A stretch of DNA of 64,000 bases from Platanthera guangdongensis. Its lineage: Eukaryota > Streptophyta > Magnoliopsida > Asparagales > Orchidaceae. The translations under genes and the position numbers were made by a program. Under the pieces are notes generated by a model. That model searched no databases. It saw nothing but the letters and a program-made list of their open reading frames with translations, and was not told the origin of the DNA. The stretch lies in NCBI GenBank assembly GCA_039583875.1, contig CM077151.1:116702609-116766608 (forward strand), in the 5' to 3' direction. Numbering within the stretch: the first letter of the stretch is position 1; each line of letters opens with the position of its first letter. This document shows positions 9,440-20,132 of the stretch, one piece after another.

Positions 9440-10110
9440 AATCCATTAAGCATTGAATGAAGTTAAGTCACTCAACGCCAGCTGACATTGGTTCTTCATT
9501 AGAAGAATTAAGTGAACCGGCCTCACTCAATGCTACTGGACTTAGAGAAATTTCATTGGCCTTGTCTCAGCGGTTCCTTCTCAACTGTCTCAGCAGTTTC
9601 ATCTTCACTGCTGAGACTATCTCCTGTCTCATCAGTTTCTTCTCAACTGTCTCAATGCTGTCAACGCTTTATTCTTCACAGCTGAGACTATCTCCCATCT
9701 CAGCGGTTTCTTCTCAACTATCTCAACGCTTTCAACGCTTTCTTCTTCTTTAGAAGCGTTGAGTTAACTTGCTTCACTCAACGCTTTTTGTCTTAGAAAA
9801 TTCCTGCTTGCTTTGTCTCAACGGTTATGCTGAGATATTCTTCTCAACTGTCTCAGCTGTCTCAGCGGTTTTTCCTTAGTCAAATTGTTTGGCTTTACTT
9901 TGACGAATATTGAACTGAGTTCGACGATCGGTGAGCTTAGCTCGACGAACTCAGAATCCCAAACACTGAATTTATCTTAATGAATGGTGAGTTCAGCTCG
10001 ACGAATGGTGAGCTGAGCTCAACGAACTCTGAATCCAAAAATTCTGAATTTAGCTCGACGAATGGTGATCTCAACTCGACGAATGGTGAGCTGAGCTCGA
10101 CGAACTCTGA
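9440..10110 (-). repeat. ACTCAACGC / GCTCGACGAA word array upstream of the minus-strand LTR TATA box
   Basis: Two word types alternate. ACTCAACGC (and GCGTTGAGT) with CTCAGCGGTTTC-type units fill 9440-9880. GAGCTCGACGAATGGTGAGCT-type units, with the palindrome GAGCTGAGCTC, fill 9900-10110. The ACTCAACGC word, as inverted pairs, reappears in the unrelated gypsy LTR at 17161-17480. Confidence 0.7.
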
Positions 10111-10258
10111 ATCCCAGCTTACTCTTTTTGTTCACCTGTCTAACCAAGGACAACCTACAAGCATGAACTTAAGCACACATCCAATATATTATGTGTGTAT
10201 GACATTGACCAGTTTGACTTCTTACAAACCTGGGACATTGGGATCAATAGACCCAACA

Positions 10259-10741
10259 ATCTCTCCCTATTTGAAGAAGTCAAAACTTTGATTGATCGAC
10301 AATACAGGTCATTGACATACACAGCATATTCAATATAAAAACTACAACTTGTGTAACATTATTAGAGTTTTGAAATGTTATCACATTTCTCCAGCCTGTG
10401 TAGAATTACCTACTCCCCCTAGCATGCTGCCAGCCGCATATCTTCAGAGTAAGCCACCCTTAATGTTCTAGCGCTGAAGCAACTAAGCACCACCTAGCTT
10501 TGAGCTTCCTGCATTTTGAGCTTCCTACATCTTAGCTTGGTCACATTTCTCCCACTTTTTGACTTCTGCAATATGGAGATTTCGGTGCAGTTTTCTCCAC
10601 CTATCTGTCTGGGCTTGATCCCAAGTAGTTGTTGGGCTTACTCCCCCTTAACAGTTGCACAATAGCTTTATTATCTTGAGGAAGAACTTGTAATACCTGC
10701 AAAATAAACAGTACTGCATATGGTATAAGAGATAATTTAAG
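10259..10741 (-). other. Non-coding 3' region of the minus-strand SIRE element
   Basis: This is the space between the pol stop and the PPT/LTR. No reading frame of note is seen. The corresponding region of the plus-strand SIRE holds about 3.6 kb with the array, TATA box and additional ORF; here it is only 0.48 kb. Confidence 0.7.
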
Positions 10742-11491
10742 CTACACAAGATTCAACATCCCCAATTCAAATTTGAAGGTGTTGAAATTGGCTTCATCTA
10801 GTGGCTTAGTGAAGATATCAACCACTTGTTTGTCTGTGGAGACAAACTCAATGTTGATGTCTTCCCTTTCCACATGATCTCTAATGAAATGGTACCTAAT
10901 TTCTACATACTTAATCCTGTTATGGGAGACAGGATTCATAGCTATAGAAATTGCACTAGTAAAATCACAAAAGAGTGGAGTTCTACTTATCTGAATGTTG
11001 TACTCTTGAAGTTGATGCTGGATCCACAGCAACGGAGCACAGCAGCTCCCACCTGAAATATACTCTGACTTTGTAGTTGAGATTGCAACACTCGTTTGCT
11101 TCTTGCTGCTCCAAGAGACAAGCCTTCCACCTAGAAATTGGCAGGAGCCAGAAGTGCTCTTCATGTCCTCCTTGTAGCTTGCAAAATCTGCATCTGAATA
11201 GCCTGTTAGTTTAAACTCCCCATTCCTGGGGTACCATAGGCCAAGATCTGGAGCGCCCTTAAGATATCTCAAGATTCTTTTCACAGCAGTGTAGTGAGAC
11301 TCTTTAGGGCAGGCCTGATACCTAGTACAGACACATGTTGCAATCATAAAGTCAGGTCTACTTGCAGTGAGGTAGAGAAGGGAGCCAACTATACCTCTAT
11401 ACAGAGTTGAATCAACAGGTTTCCCTGCATCATCTTTGCCTATAGGCATACTTGAGCTCATGGGAGTTCTTATGGTGGAAGCATTCTCCAT
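10742..11491 (-). CDS. pol: Copia polyprotein: end of reverse transcriptase and RNase H
   Basis: This open frame of 249 codons has the C-terminal RT/connection motif (STLYRGIVGSLLYLTASRPD, HYTAVKRILRYLKG) followed by copia RNase H: GYSDADFAS with the first catalytic Asp, SWSSKKQTSVAISTTKSEY with the Glu, and an HIRDHV/DIFTKPL tail. It ends with TAA at 10742, matching the end of the plus-strand SIRE at 202. The ATG at 11491 is not the natural start; the frame is a piece of a longer polyprotein broken at about 11500-11570. Confidence 0.85.
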   Translation of the reverse strand: MENASTIRTPMSSSMPIGKDDAGKPVDSTLYRGIVGSLLYLTASRPDFMIATCVCTRYQACPKESHYTAVKRILRYLKGAPDLGLWYPRNGEFKLTGYSDADFASYKEDMKSTSGSCQFLGGRLVSWSSKKQTSVAISTTKSEYISGGSCCAPLLWIQHQLQEYNIQISRTPLFCDFTSAISIAMNPVSHNRIKYVEIRYHFIRDHVEREDINIEFVSTDKQVVDIFTKPLDEANFNTFKFELGMLNLV

Positions 11492-11569
11492 ACTATATTT
11501 CTTGATTAGCTCACTGGTGAACTTTGGTTGGGATATGGATAGACCATCATCAGTCTATCTTACTTGGAT

Positions 11570-12004
11570 TCACAAGAAGAACTTCAGTTCACCCATAATA
11601 CTCATCTTAAACTTTCCCTGCATAAGTTTTGCAAACTTCCTGCAAAGGTTGTCATCAGTAGAGCCAAATATTATGTCATCAACATAAATGTAGACTAGGA
11701 TGATCTTGCCCTTAGATTCCCTTAGGAATAGGGTCTTGTCTATCTTCCCCCTTGAGAATTTGTTCTCATTGAGAAAGGAATACAATGTCTCATACCATGC
11801 TCTAGGGGCTTACTTGAGCCCATATAGAGCTTTCCTAAGTTTATACACAGCAGTATGAGAGTTCGAATCTACAAAACCTAGAGGCTGCTCTACATAAACC
11901 TCTTCTTTCAAGTCTCCATTCAGGAAGGCAGACTTGACATCCATCTGGAAGACCTTGAATCCCTGAAAGGCTGCAAATGTAAGCAACAATCTGATGGCTT
12001 CCAA
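11570..12004 (-). pseudogene. pol: Copia reverse transcriptase core, broken
   Basis: Two frames cover the RT core. The upstream one (12004-11810) has QMDVKSAFLNGDLKEEVYVEQPLGF and ends at a stop inside GLK-stop-APRAWYE, where the family has a Gln codon (probably CAA to TAA). The downstream one (11785-11570) carries the intact catalytic box YVDDIIFGST. RT copies genomic RNA to cDNA, but this copy cannot make the full enzyme without readthrough. Confidence 0.85.
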
Positions 12005-12271
12005 CCCTGCAACTAGGGCAAACGTCTGATAATAATCAATCCCCTCTTCCTATCTAAATCCCTTGGCCACCAGTCTAGCTTTATTCTTTATTATAATGTC
12101 ATTTTCATCAAGTTTATTTCTGAAAATCCACTTGACTCCAATGACATTATGTATATTTGGTCTCGGAACTAGCTTGCATAACTTGCACCTTTTGAACTGG
12201 TTCAGTTCTCCTTGCATTGCACTAATCCAGAATTGATCTTGATTTAATTATTCAAATTTCTTGGGCTCTTC

Positions 12272-12655
12272 TTATGAGAGGAAGCTGGAATAAAGAGTTG
12301 TGTCGAAACTCCTGCTTCTGGTCTGTAGACCTTGGCTGTCATCACCTATTATCTGATTTGGAGGATGATCTCTTAGATATCTGACTACTGGGGGAAGCCT
12401 GACTGCTTCTTGCTGAGCACCATTTTCTTCAGCTGGTTGGTCTTCATCTTTAACTAGATTATCCTGTGCGTCTTCTAGACAGCATCCCTCTCCACATTGT
12501 TCTTGCACAGCTGGATCTTTATTTTTGATGGAGAGATTTTCCATCATAACTTCTGTACCTACAGAACAAGGCAAAGAGCTTGACAACTCTCTGTCAATCA
12601 TGCTTGACTCATCAAACACTACAGGGACTGATTTTTCTACAACTTGATTTGTCAA
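12272..12655 (-). pseudogene. pol: Copia polyprotein linker between integrase and reverse transcriptase
   Basis: 127 codons, acidic and low in complexity, with the conserved motif VVRYLRDHPPNQIIGDDSQG..TRS near the end. In SIRE and other plant copia elements that motif marks the start of the RT section. The frame breaks at about 12270 before the RT core, and further stops lie between 12005 and 12270. Confidence 0.75.
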
Positions 12656-12703
12656 GTTATAGACTCTATATGCCTTACTATTATTGTTGTACCCAACAAA
12701 GAT

Positions 12704-13400
12704 TCACTCATGAGATTTGACAGCAAACTTAGTCACTTTTGACTTACCATTGTTCAAGATGAAACATTTGCAACCAAGATCCCGAAATAGGATATTTTTT
12801 TGTTTTCTGCCCTTCAAGATCTCATAGGGAGTCTTCTTGTGGCCTTTGGTGATAGAAGCCCTATTGAGAACATGACATGCATTGTTAACTGCCTCAGCCC
12901 AGAAATATTCAGGGAGAGAAGTGTCACTCAACAATGTTCTCCCAGCTTCTATGAGAGTCCAGTTTTTTCTCTCAGCTAACCTATTTTGCAAGGGTGTTCT
13001 TGGAGAGGAGAATTCTTGATGAATATCTTGCACTTCACAGGAAGTAGGTATGACAGCACACTAAAATTCAGTTCTATGGTCAATTCTTATTTTGACCACA
13101 GAGCATGCATGTTCATTTTGAATCTGCCTGACAAAATTCATGAAAGCATCAAGGGTTTCATCCTTTCTTCTAAGGAAGAACACCCAATCAAATCCGGAAT
13201 AGTCATCAACCACCATAAGGGTGTAGACCTTTCAACCCGAACTATGAAGAGGCATTGGACCAAACAAGTCCATATGCAGGAGATATAAGCATCTCAATAA
13301 GTCCTTAGTCCCAAAGCTCTTGAAGGAGGTCTTAGTCTGCTTACCCTTTTGGGATGCAGCACAGATACCCTCTTGGAACATTTTATTTTGGGACCATTTT
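12704..13400 (-). pseudogene. pol: Copia integrase core, frameshifted
   Basis: On the minus strand the upstream part (13400-13034) shows HMDLFGPM with the first catalytic Asp, VDDYSGFDWVFFL, and IRIDHRTEF where SDHGTEFEN is usual; a stop follows directly. The open downstream part (13033-12704) has EFSSPRTPLQNRLAERKNWTL with the catalytic Glu region and YFWAEAVNNACHVLNR. Integrase joins cDNA ends to host DNA. This copy is interrupted between the second Asp and the Glu. Confidence 0.8.
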
Positions 13401-13464
13401 TAACTAGCTCATCACTAAAGAGCTGACCAATGGTGTTATAATTCAAATGCATCAGTCTCTTGTG

Positions 13465-13914
13465 TCATTGGACACAATATGAGACATTATAATTTGCAAT
13501 TAGGCATACAGGGGAACTACTATATAAGCAAGAAAAGTTTAAATAGTAAATATTCCCACTCCTAGTGCCTGTTAAGATGACACTTTGGTCAATTAACCTC
13601 TTGATGTGGCACTTATCCTTGTGGAAGGAAATATCATAACCAAGGTCACATAGTTGGCTTATGCTTATGAGATTGTGTTGCAACCCCTCCACATAAGCTA
13701 CCTTTATTATGGTGATTATGTCATTTGAGATCTTACCATAACCACTGGTTATTCCCTTATCGGATCCTCCAAAGATGACCTTAGGTCCATTCATTGCTGG
13801 AGTGAACTCCTTCAATAGCTCCTTTGTTCTATTCATGTACCTGGAACACACACTGTCCAAGTACCATTTAGGGGAATTGGTACTTAAACTAACCTGAAAA
13901 AGAACACAAATCAT
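13465..13914 (-). pseudogene. pol: Copia protease / GAG-preINT region with altered active site
   Basis: 149 codons. The protease active-site region reads KWYLDSVCSRYM, where copia proteases normally have LDSGCSRHM; the active-site Gly is Val and the His is Tyr. The rest matches the family (KVIFGGSDKG..GYGKI, VEGLQHNLISISQLCDLGYDISF), running into the GAG-preINT domain with its HKDKC segment. The frame ends at 13465 before the integrase. The enzyme is probably inactive. Confidence 0.85.
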
Positions 13915-14103
13915 CTCAGCTTAGGACCCCAATTTCAATTGGGTCCTAGGTTCATATTAGACTGAAAATAACCTTGCATTCCTGCAATATTTCTAACAGG
14001 TTGGCTACCTCTAGACACTGAAGGATTGTGCCAACAATCTACAGTATTGTGGACCACTTTGTCATAGTACCATCACTCATGGATATTATATCTCCTTTTC
14101 TGT

Positions 14104-14865
14104 TTAGGACCAACATTTGGCTTGACTGCTCCCTAACAGTGGGAAGATGTGCTGATGTATATTTCTGTTTTCTTTCAGCAGACATTTGACTGAAGGAAAG
14201 TCTTTCAGCTGATTGTTTGGTTTTTTCTGGGACCCACTAGATGCATGTCTCTTTTCAGCTAACATGCATCTGATAGCATCAGAAACTGAAATTCTAGCCT
14301 TGCCAGAAAACTCACCTTGAGTCACTACTTTAGCTGGATGATTCAGATTTCCTGCAGCAGCATTATCCTGTAGTTTTGGGGTTGGGGCACCAAAAACAAA
14401 TGGTACGGGATGGGCCATTTGAATTTCCTTATGGGCAGCCTTAAAGGCCCTCACATGGCTGTATCTTCCATCTTTGCTAGGGCCACATTGGTCCATACCA
14501 GTGGCTCTGCCATTCTCCCAGTGACCATAACAGCTTTCATGGCCATACCTGTTAGAAGTCAACAAGACTTTCTGAAAAGAAATTTGAGGCAATGAGGCCA
14601 GAGGCACTACTGGTGCCTTCCCCTTACCCTTTCCTGTTGGATTTTGAGGTCTAGCAGGTCCCTTAAATCCTAACTGTTTCTTACGCACTTGGGTAAGGTG
14701 GGTGTCAATTAAGGGAATCACAGTGTTTGGCTTAGAAAACTTGGTCACCAGCAATTTCTCATTTAGGAGATCATTTTCAAATTTCTGGATAAGTTTCTCA
14801 TTTGAGACTCTTACCACAGACTTTCTGTCAATGATTTCCTTGAGCTGGGCTGATTGTGTAGCCAT
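14104..14865 (-). pseudogene. gag: SIRE-type gag-pol linker
   Basis: An open frame of 253 codons lies between the zinc-knuckle region and the protease. It is rich in Gln/Lys/Pro with FEKDLLNEKLL-like helix sequence and an NRYGHESCYGHWENGRATG stretch. SIRE elements have a long, poorly conserved linker here, and the position is the main evidence. Stops on both sides show decay. A role in particle assembly is unproven. Confidence 0.55.
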
Positions 14866-15006
14866 ATCAGTGAGAGCTTTTTCTTGGCCTTCACACTTGC
14901 TTTTAAGATTGAAAAGCTCCTTTGTCTGTCTCTTGGCAAGGATCTTTCACCTTTTGAATGCTTCAAGAAGTTATCCATACTTGTAAATTATAGAGTTGAC
15001 ATCATC

Positions 15007-15590
15007 CTAAGAATCTGAATCCAGTTCATCTCTTGATGATTGAACTTCAGAATCTGAGCTAACCTCATGACTTAAGATAGAAGGCAGAGATTTAGAATTT
15101 ACCTGAACATGTCCAGGCTGATCTTGGCTGCTCTCTTCATAAGTTATTGTCATCAATCCATGGCATTGAACATCTTCTTCTTCATCTTTATCCACCTCTG
15201 AGTCACTATCTAAATGTAACAGAGGGGCCCTGATCCCTATCCTAGCAGCAGGGTATTCTTCAGTTTTTCCTTCAGCGATAGTCATTATCCCAATGTAGGC
15301 TTCTTCTTATTCACGGTCTGAGCCAGAGGAATAGTCAGACCAGGTCTTTTCCTTCTTGGCCACAAGGAACTTCTCTTTCTTCTTCCCCTTGTGTGCTTTT
15401 TCACTCTTTCTTCTTTCCTCTTCACTGGGCAGTCAGCAACTATATGCCCAGGTTTGCTGCAGCAGAAATAAATAACATTAGAAGAAGTTTGTTTGCTCGA
15501 GTTAGGAGCATACATGTCCTCCTTAGAGGATTTCCTTCTATGTTGTGAGGAAGAGGAAGGCCTTCTATTCTTCCAATGTCCATTCTTCAT
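15007..15590 (-). pseudogene. gag: SIRE-type gag, nucleocapsid (zinc-knuckle) region
   Basis: Two overlapping frames. The upstream one (15590-15285) has an RNA-binding knuckle, NVIYFCCSKPGHIVADCP, followed by a basic run. In the CX2CX4HX4C pattern the first Cys is replaced by Tyr. The downstream one (15285-15007) is acidic and Ser-rich. The N-terminal capsid part, which should lie above 15600, is only partly present before the element is cut at 15854. Confidence 0.75.
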
Positions 15591-17160
15591 GAATTTCTGA
15601 AACTGCCTGGAGAAGGCAGCACGGTCCTCATCAGAAGTATGGCTGTCTGAAGTGCTGGTCTTTTAGCTCTCAGAATCTAACTCACCAATTTTCCTTGATG
15701 GATAGTTCTTCATTCTGCTCCTGGGTGGGGTATCAGCTTTGAAGGCCACTGACTTCTCCTTGGCCTGTGACTTACTGTTCTTCTCTTCTTCCTTTTTGCA
15801 GCAAGCTGCATCTCATATGACAGTAGTTTTCCAAACAGGGTTGGATGAGTAGTGTGTCACGACCCGCATTTTCTCAACAATAAAATCATGTCAGAGCAAG
15901 AGAAAATACGTGTCGTGATGCCACGTCGTGCAGGGGATAACTGCACACGTTCAGGCAAAACTCCAGACTTTAGATTTTTAAGGAATATTCATAGTTTAAT
16001 ATGAAAGAAAACCAGTTATATTTAATGGTCGTATCCCTCGGCACAGTGGATCAGCTAGTCCACGATTAAAAATATATATTTATTCGCAGCGGAAAATACT
16101 TTAATTAAGTTATTTTGACATCCTCAATGAGCATAAGCGTCCCCGAGGGACGACTCATGGTATGCACGACTCTAAGGTTAGTATAGAATATAAAAAAGGA
16201 TAGTCTTTACGCTTAAGGAAAAATACTGTTTTAGTTTTATAAACATGATGTGTATGAGATACTTGTAATAATAATTTAGGGTTTAAAATACCTAACATGC
16301 AACTTAGCAAAGTCCTTCCCAGAAGACAAGTAAACAACCAACAATAGACAAAAGTAGCAGTTTTAGTTCATACCCAGCATCATAAGAAAGCCACCAGTGG
16401 GCGTCAACAACCTGATACGAACCCACTGGTGAGTATGAATGTCTATACAGAAAGGAAAATAACTACCTCACAAGGATGAAGATCGGCAACCTCAGCTACC
16501 CAGGAGGCTATCAGCAAAACCCACCAAAAGATCTAGCCGCTCAACCGGCTACAACCTGAACCTGAGGCATTCAAGGAAAGAACACCTCAGCAAGAATATA
16601 ATCAAAATAAATAGAGCATTAGCTTTAAGAACAGGTAAAGAAGGGTTTACCACCCGGCAACAATAAATGCTATCAGAAGAAGAGAAACAGGACAGTAAGA
16701 AAAGAACACTGTCTAAAGAACAGTAAAAGAAAACACACCAAGTGTGAGTACAATAGCAACATGTTCTGCAAAAGAAAAGAACCTGCAGCAGCAACAGGGC
16801 ATATAACATGTACCAAAGAAAAATCCATAAGCAAGGAAAGGAGCTAACAGTCCTAACTTTGTGGGTTAATAACAGGGGTCAAAACATGGATCTGAGTACA
16901 TAACCAAAACCAGATCCAAAAAGGGCTAAGGGTACAAACAGTGGCAGCCCTAGGGTCAAACACACCAGCCCAAACCGGGGCAAATAAAGGTGGTGGCCAC
17001 GGCTCCCCACATAAAAACACCCCTCCAGAGGCACCAAAACTCCACCACCTTCCACAACCCAAGAGTCGGCATGCCAAAGAACTAGCCAAACACAAAACAC
17101 CCCCCCCTATAGAAAAGATCCACTAACAATCCTCAGGAAGCACACCAACCCAAGGCAAAC

Positions 17161-17480
17161 GCGTCGAGTCCACTCGATGCGGCGTCGAGTGAGCTCCACA
17201 CACTCAATGCCAAATGACTAAGCCGCAAAACCGTCACTGGATGACGGCGTTGAGTGAGCTCAACTCACTCAACGCTGTCAACGCTTTCTACTTAATCGTA
17301 AAAACTAACTTCGGCGTTGATTGAGTTCACCACACTACATGCCAAAAAGCCTAACAGCCAAGGCGTTGAGTGAGGTCCACTCACTCAACGCTTGGAAACA
17401 GAGAGTTGGAAATTTAATTCCAACTCGAAAACCTCTGCCAAAGCTCAAACCTCTGCCTAAAAGCTAAAACCTCAACGCTT
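17161..17480. repeat. Inverted ACTCAACGC / GCGTTGAGT word pairs
   Basis: Several hairpin-like units such as GGCGTTGAGTGAGCTCAAC followed by TCACTCAACGCT, and GCGTCGAGTCCACTCGATGC. The loops differ while the arms are kept. The same word occurs repeatedly in the minus-strand SIRE LTR at 9460-9800. Confidence 0.75.
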
Positions 17481-17805
17481 GGAAACAGAGAGTTGGAAAT
17501 TTAATTCCAACTCTCTCTTCTACCCTTTCTACCCGGCCACAACAGCTATCTGACTTATACTATAGCTAAATACAGTCATGCCCTACCTCCAGCTACCAAC
17601 TGGACACCAAACCGAGAATAAAGAAGGAGAGATCAGCCAAAATCTTAGACAACCTGAAGCAGACATGGCTGAAATAAAGAAGGACTGCATCACTAGCTCC
17701 TAGAGGCAAAAATAGAGCTAATTATGGAAAATTAACAAAGTGAAAAGGAGGTCAAATTGGCAAGGGCAAGGAACCACTTGCCTCACCTCTAAGATGTAGC
17801 AGCTG

Positions 17806-17810
17806 CAACA
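17806..17810. other. Target-site duplication CAACA, left copy (Tekay-like element)
   Basis: CAACA directly precedes the TGTAACGCC LTR start. The same five bases directly follow the other LTR at 27346-27350. This proves a single clean integration into the LTR of element A. Confidence 0.95.
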
Positions 17811-20116
17811 TGTAACGCCCCGAAACTCAAAGGAGCAGAGGGGAATAATTTGGGCCAGTTTGAGTTTTGGCTGCAGGCACACGGCCTGGGACACGGGCGT
17901 GTCCCAGGGCGTGTCAAGCCTGTGTCGACACTAAGGCGTGAAGTCGACACTTTGGTCTCGACATTGTGTCGAGACTGGGCACACGGCCTGCGACACGGGC
18001 GTGTCGCAGGGCGTGTCGACCCGTGTCGACACTTAGCCGTGAAGTCGACACAGTGCTTCGACGTTGTGTCGAGACACGGCACACGGCCTGCGACACGGGC
18101 GTGTCGCAGGGCGTGTCAACCCGTGTCGACACTCGTCCCGCGAAGTCGACACTTTGGTGTCGACAGTGTGTCGAGACATGGCACACGGCCTGCGACACGG
18201 GCGTGTCGCAGGGCGTGTCGACCCGTGTCGACACTTAGCCGCGAAGTGCTGAGACCTTGTACACGGCCTGGAGCCCAGGCGTGTCAAGGTGACACGGGTA
18301 AGGACACGGGCGTGTCCTAGAACCCGTGCAGTGCTCGGGTTGAAAACGGGAGAAAATCATGGGGTACACGGCCAGCTACACGGCCGTGTCAGGTGGAACA
18401 CGGGCGTGTCAGCTCGAACACGGGCGTGTTCGATACCCGTGTGAGGTTCCAGGTGATTCGATTTTGACGGCGAATGAGGCACACGGCCCTGGACACGGGC
18501 GTGTGCCAGGCCGTGTTCGGTCCAGATTGGGCATTTCAGTCCCGAATCGAAGCCGTTCATTTCTTTGACTGAAGATCCAACGGCTGGGGGTTGTTCCTGA
18601 AGGGATATACCCGGGTTTTGACTTAGAAAACCCTCACTTTTTCCACTTGTTCTCTCTCCAAACCCTTGGAGAAAGAAGAGCTAAGGCAAGAAGAAGAGGA
18701 GCTAGATCCGCCATTGGAGGAGCTTCGGAGCTCCGAATCGCAAGCCGACTCCGGATCCACGGAGGCAACGCAAGTGCGGTGATTTCCATCCGATTACTTT
18801 TCGATGGCGCCAAAGAGGACCGCAAGGGTAACGATCCTCATCTTGAGCATGAGTCGCTCTCTTTCTTTGCATAGGAAGCCCGCTCTCGCGAGTTTGCGGA
18901 GAGTTGGAGGCGTTCCTTCGGGTAGATATGTGAAGTCCCCGTTGTTTAGAGTCCGTATGCGAGAACGGACATAGGCATTTTGGTTGAAGCCTACCCGGAC
19001 ATGTTAGTCCGGATCGGTGATGTTGCATTGCATAAGGCCGGAGAAGACTCCGTGCTATTGGGTGTTTTTCTGGTTTTCTACGCGGTAGATTGCAGCAGGG
19101 AGCCTTGGGGACTAACCCAAAGGTGCACCCGGAAAACTGGGCGGACACGAGGTCTTGCCAACTTGGTGGCCTGAGAGCCAACTTGAACATAACGGGGTTA
19201 TGTGACTTGTGTTAGAATGGGACTCGGTGAAAGTTTGACCCGCGCAAATGGCTTAAATTGCCGTTGCGATGTGAGCACGGGTTAGATGGAGCCGTACCCG
19301 CTTTATGTCGTTCGGGTTAGAGAGACCTAAAGTTACATGGCACTCGCCGTTGGCATAAATGGGGGTCTTCGGTGGTCGATGGCTTAAATTGACGTGACCA
19401 ATACCATGAAGACGAATTGCTCATAGGAATGGCCGTCTAAGTGGCGGTGGTGAGTCCGGAATGTTAATGGCTTTAATTGACGTGACATCGACCGGTTCAC
19501 CGAGAATGTGCCCTGAGTGCACGGGGCGTGTGGCCGTGCGAGCCAACGCCTGTGATGAAATGGCTATGGTTATAATTGCTCGCTTATGCTAATGAAATGC
19601 AGGAAAGGAGCATCGCCGCCCCGAGTTGGGGGCGGGATCGTTATAATTTGGTCAGCATTGCTGACCGTTGCCTTGTTTGCCACCGTGCGGTGGTTTGTTT
19701 GCTTGCAGGTGCAGCTGGACCAAGCGGTCAATAGCGGGCTAAAGCCCTTTTTGCGAAGCTGGCCCTCGAAGGCCCAAGTGGAAATGTTTTATGTTTTATT
19801 CATGTATGGCCGGCCTGCGAGCCGAGGTTTGTAAATCATGTAAAAGACAAGTGAAACATTTTGTAAGGCCTTAAGGCCGACTTTTGAGTATTTTGTAATA
19901 ACATTCCTATTATCATGTTAGTGGACATTCATGCTTGTTGCTGGGTTCTTGTTTTGCAACTTGTATAAACTGCTTCCGCTAGAATGCTCTGTGTAGGACG
20001 TTAAGATTGGTTGGATGGTTTCCATAAGTAACCACCCGGTCTGTCTGTGGCATATGGCGTCGGGCCCCGGCCGGACCTACTGTTATATGCTATGCGACGG
20101 ATAGGGGGGTGTTACA
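17811..20116 (+). repeat. 5' LTR of the young Tekay-like element
   Basis: It starts TGTAACGCCCCG and ends GGGGGGTGTTACA; length 2306 bp. U3 holds a hairpin array (17879-18515) followed by a weak TATA-like GGATATACCC at 18603-18611 and then a purine-rich leader. A GT-rich, coding-free region makes up the rest. Frames within the array (repeated RACRRAC or CRHLA peptides) and the 162-codon minus frame at 18702-19190 occur identically in both LTRs and have no domain, so I treat them as chance. Confidence 0.95.
17879..18515 (+). repeat. Hairpin/palindrome array, about 101-bp units, in the Tekay-like LTR
   Basis: Four main hairpins start at 17879, 17981, 18081 and 18183 (spacing 102, 100, 102). 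Each is a 36-nt inverted repeat, with arms ACACGGCCTGCGACACG and CGTGTCGCAGGGCGTGT around GG. Between them lie GTGTCGACAC and TGTCGAGACA words. In the first unit a G/C pair is swapped on both arms (CCTGGGACACG with CGTGTCCCAGG). Simpler ACACGGGCGTGT palindromes with matched flanks (TCGA.., AGGT..) follow up to 18515. Repeated identically at 25109-25745 in the 3' LTR. Confidence 0.9.
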
Positions 20117-20119
20117 ATT

Positions 20120-20132
20120 TGGTATCAGAACC
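20120..20132 (+). other. Primer binding site (initiator tRNA-Met type)
   Basis: TGGTATCAGAACC lies three bases after the 5' LTR end. It matches the TGGTATCAGAGC sequence complementary to the 3' end of plant initiator tRNA-Met, with one difference near the end. Confidence 0.88.

Larger units (their letters stand above)
7939..10258 (-). repeat. 3' LTR of the minus-strand SIRE element (about 2.3 kb)
   Basis: On the minus strand it starts TGTTGGGT at 10258 after a PPT (AAATAGGGAGAGAT) and ends ..CTAGGTGTTTAG..CTTTCACA at 7939. The start and end match the plus-strand SIRE LTR. A TATA-like box (minus GATATAAAAGG) lies at 9129-9138. Upstream of it, at higher coordinates, lies a repeat array of ACTCAACGC and GCTCGACGAA words (9440-10110). 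Confidence 0.8.
7939..15854 (-). mobile_element. SIRE-type Ty1/copia element, minus strand, 5' end missing
   Basis: Read on the minus strand: gag zinc-knuckle region (15590-15285), linker, protease, integrase, reverse transcriptase, RNase H (ending 10742), a non-coding 3' region and a 3' LTR (10258-7939). The N-terminal gag and the 5' LTR are absent because gypsy element A interrupts at 15855. Unlike the plus-strand SIRE, only about 0.48 kb lies between the pol stop and the LTR, so no additional ORF is present. Several frames are broken by stops and frameshifts. Confidence 0.85.
15855..17810 (-). repeat. 3' LTR of gypsy A, R/U5 part (minus strand)
   Basis: On the minus strand this part runs from the interruption at 17810 to the LTR end ..GCGGGTCGTGACA at 15855. 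The first 1.15 kb aligns with 45020-46168, the other LTR of A. It contains inverted ACTCAACGC pairs at 17161-17480. The last five bases (17806-17810, CAACA) are the target site used by the nested element. With 27346-28744 the LTR totals about 3.35 kb. No gene is seen; the short frames around 16150-17100 are not supported. Confidence 0.82.

Noticed and set aside
17850..18320. 156-codon open frame with RACRRAC / CRHLA peptide repeats (also at 25080-25550), and similar frames on the other strand
   Set aside because: The frame exists only because the unit length keeps several frames open through the hairpin array. Peptide repeats differ by frame, and there is no start context or domain.
18702..19190. 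162-codon minus-strand frame in the Tekay-like 5' LTR (identical at 25932-26420)
   Set aside because: It is non-coding LTR sequence present in both LTRs. No recognised domain and the opposite strand is also open in places.
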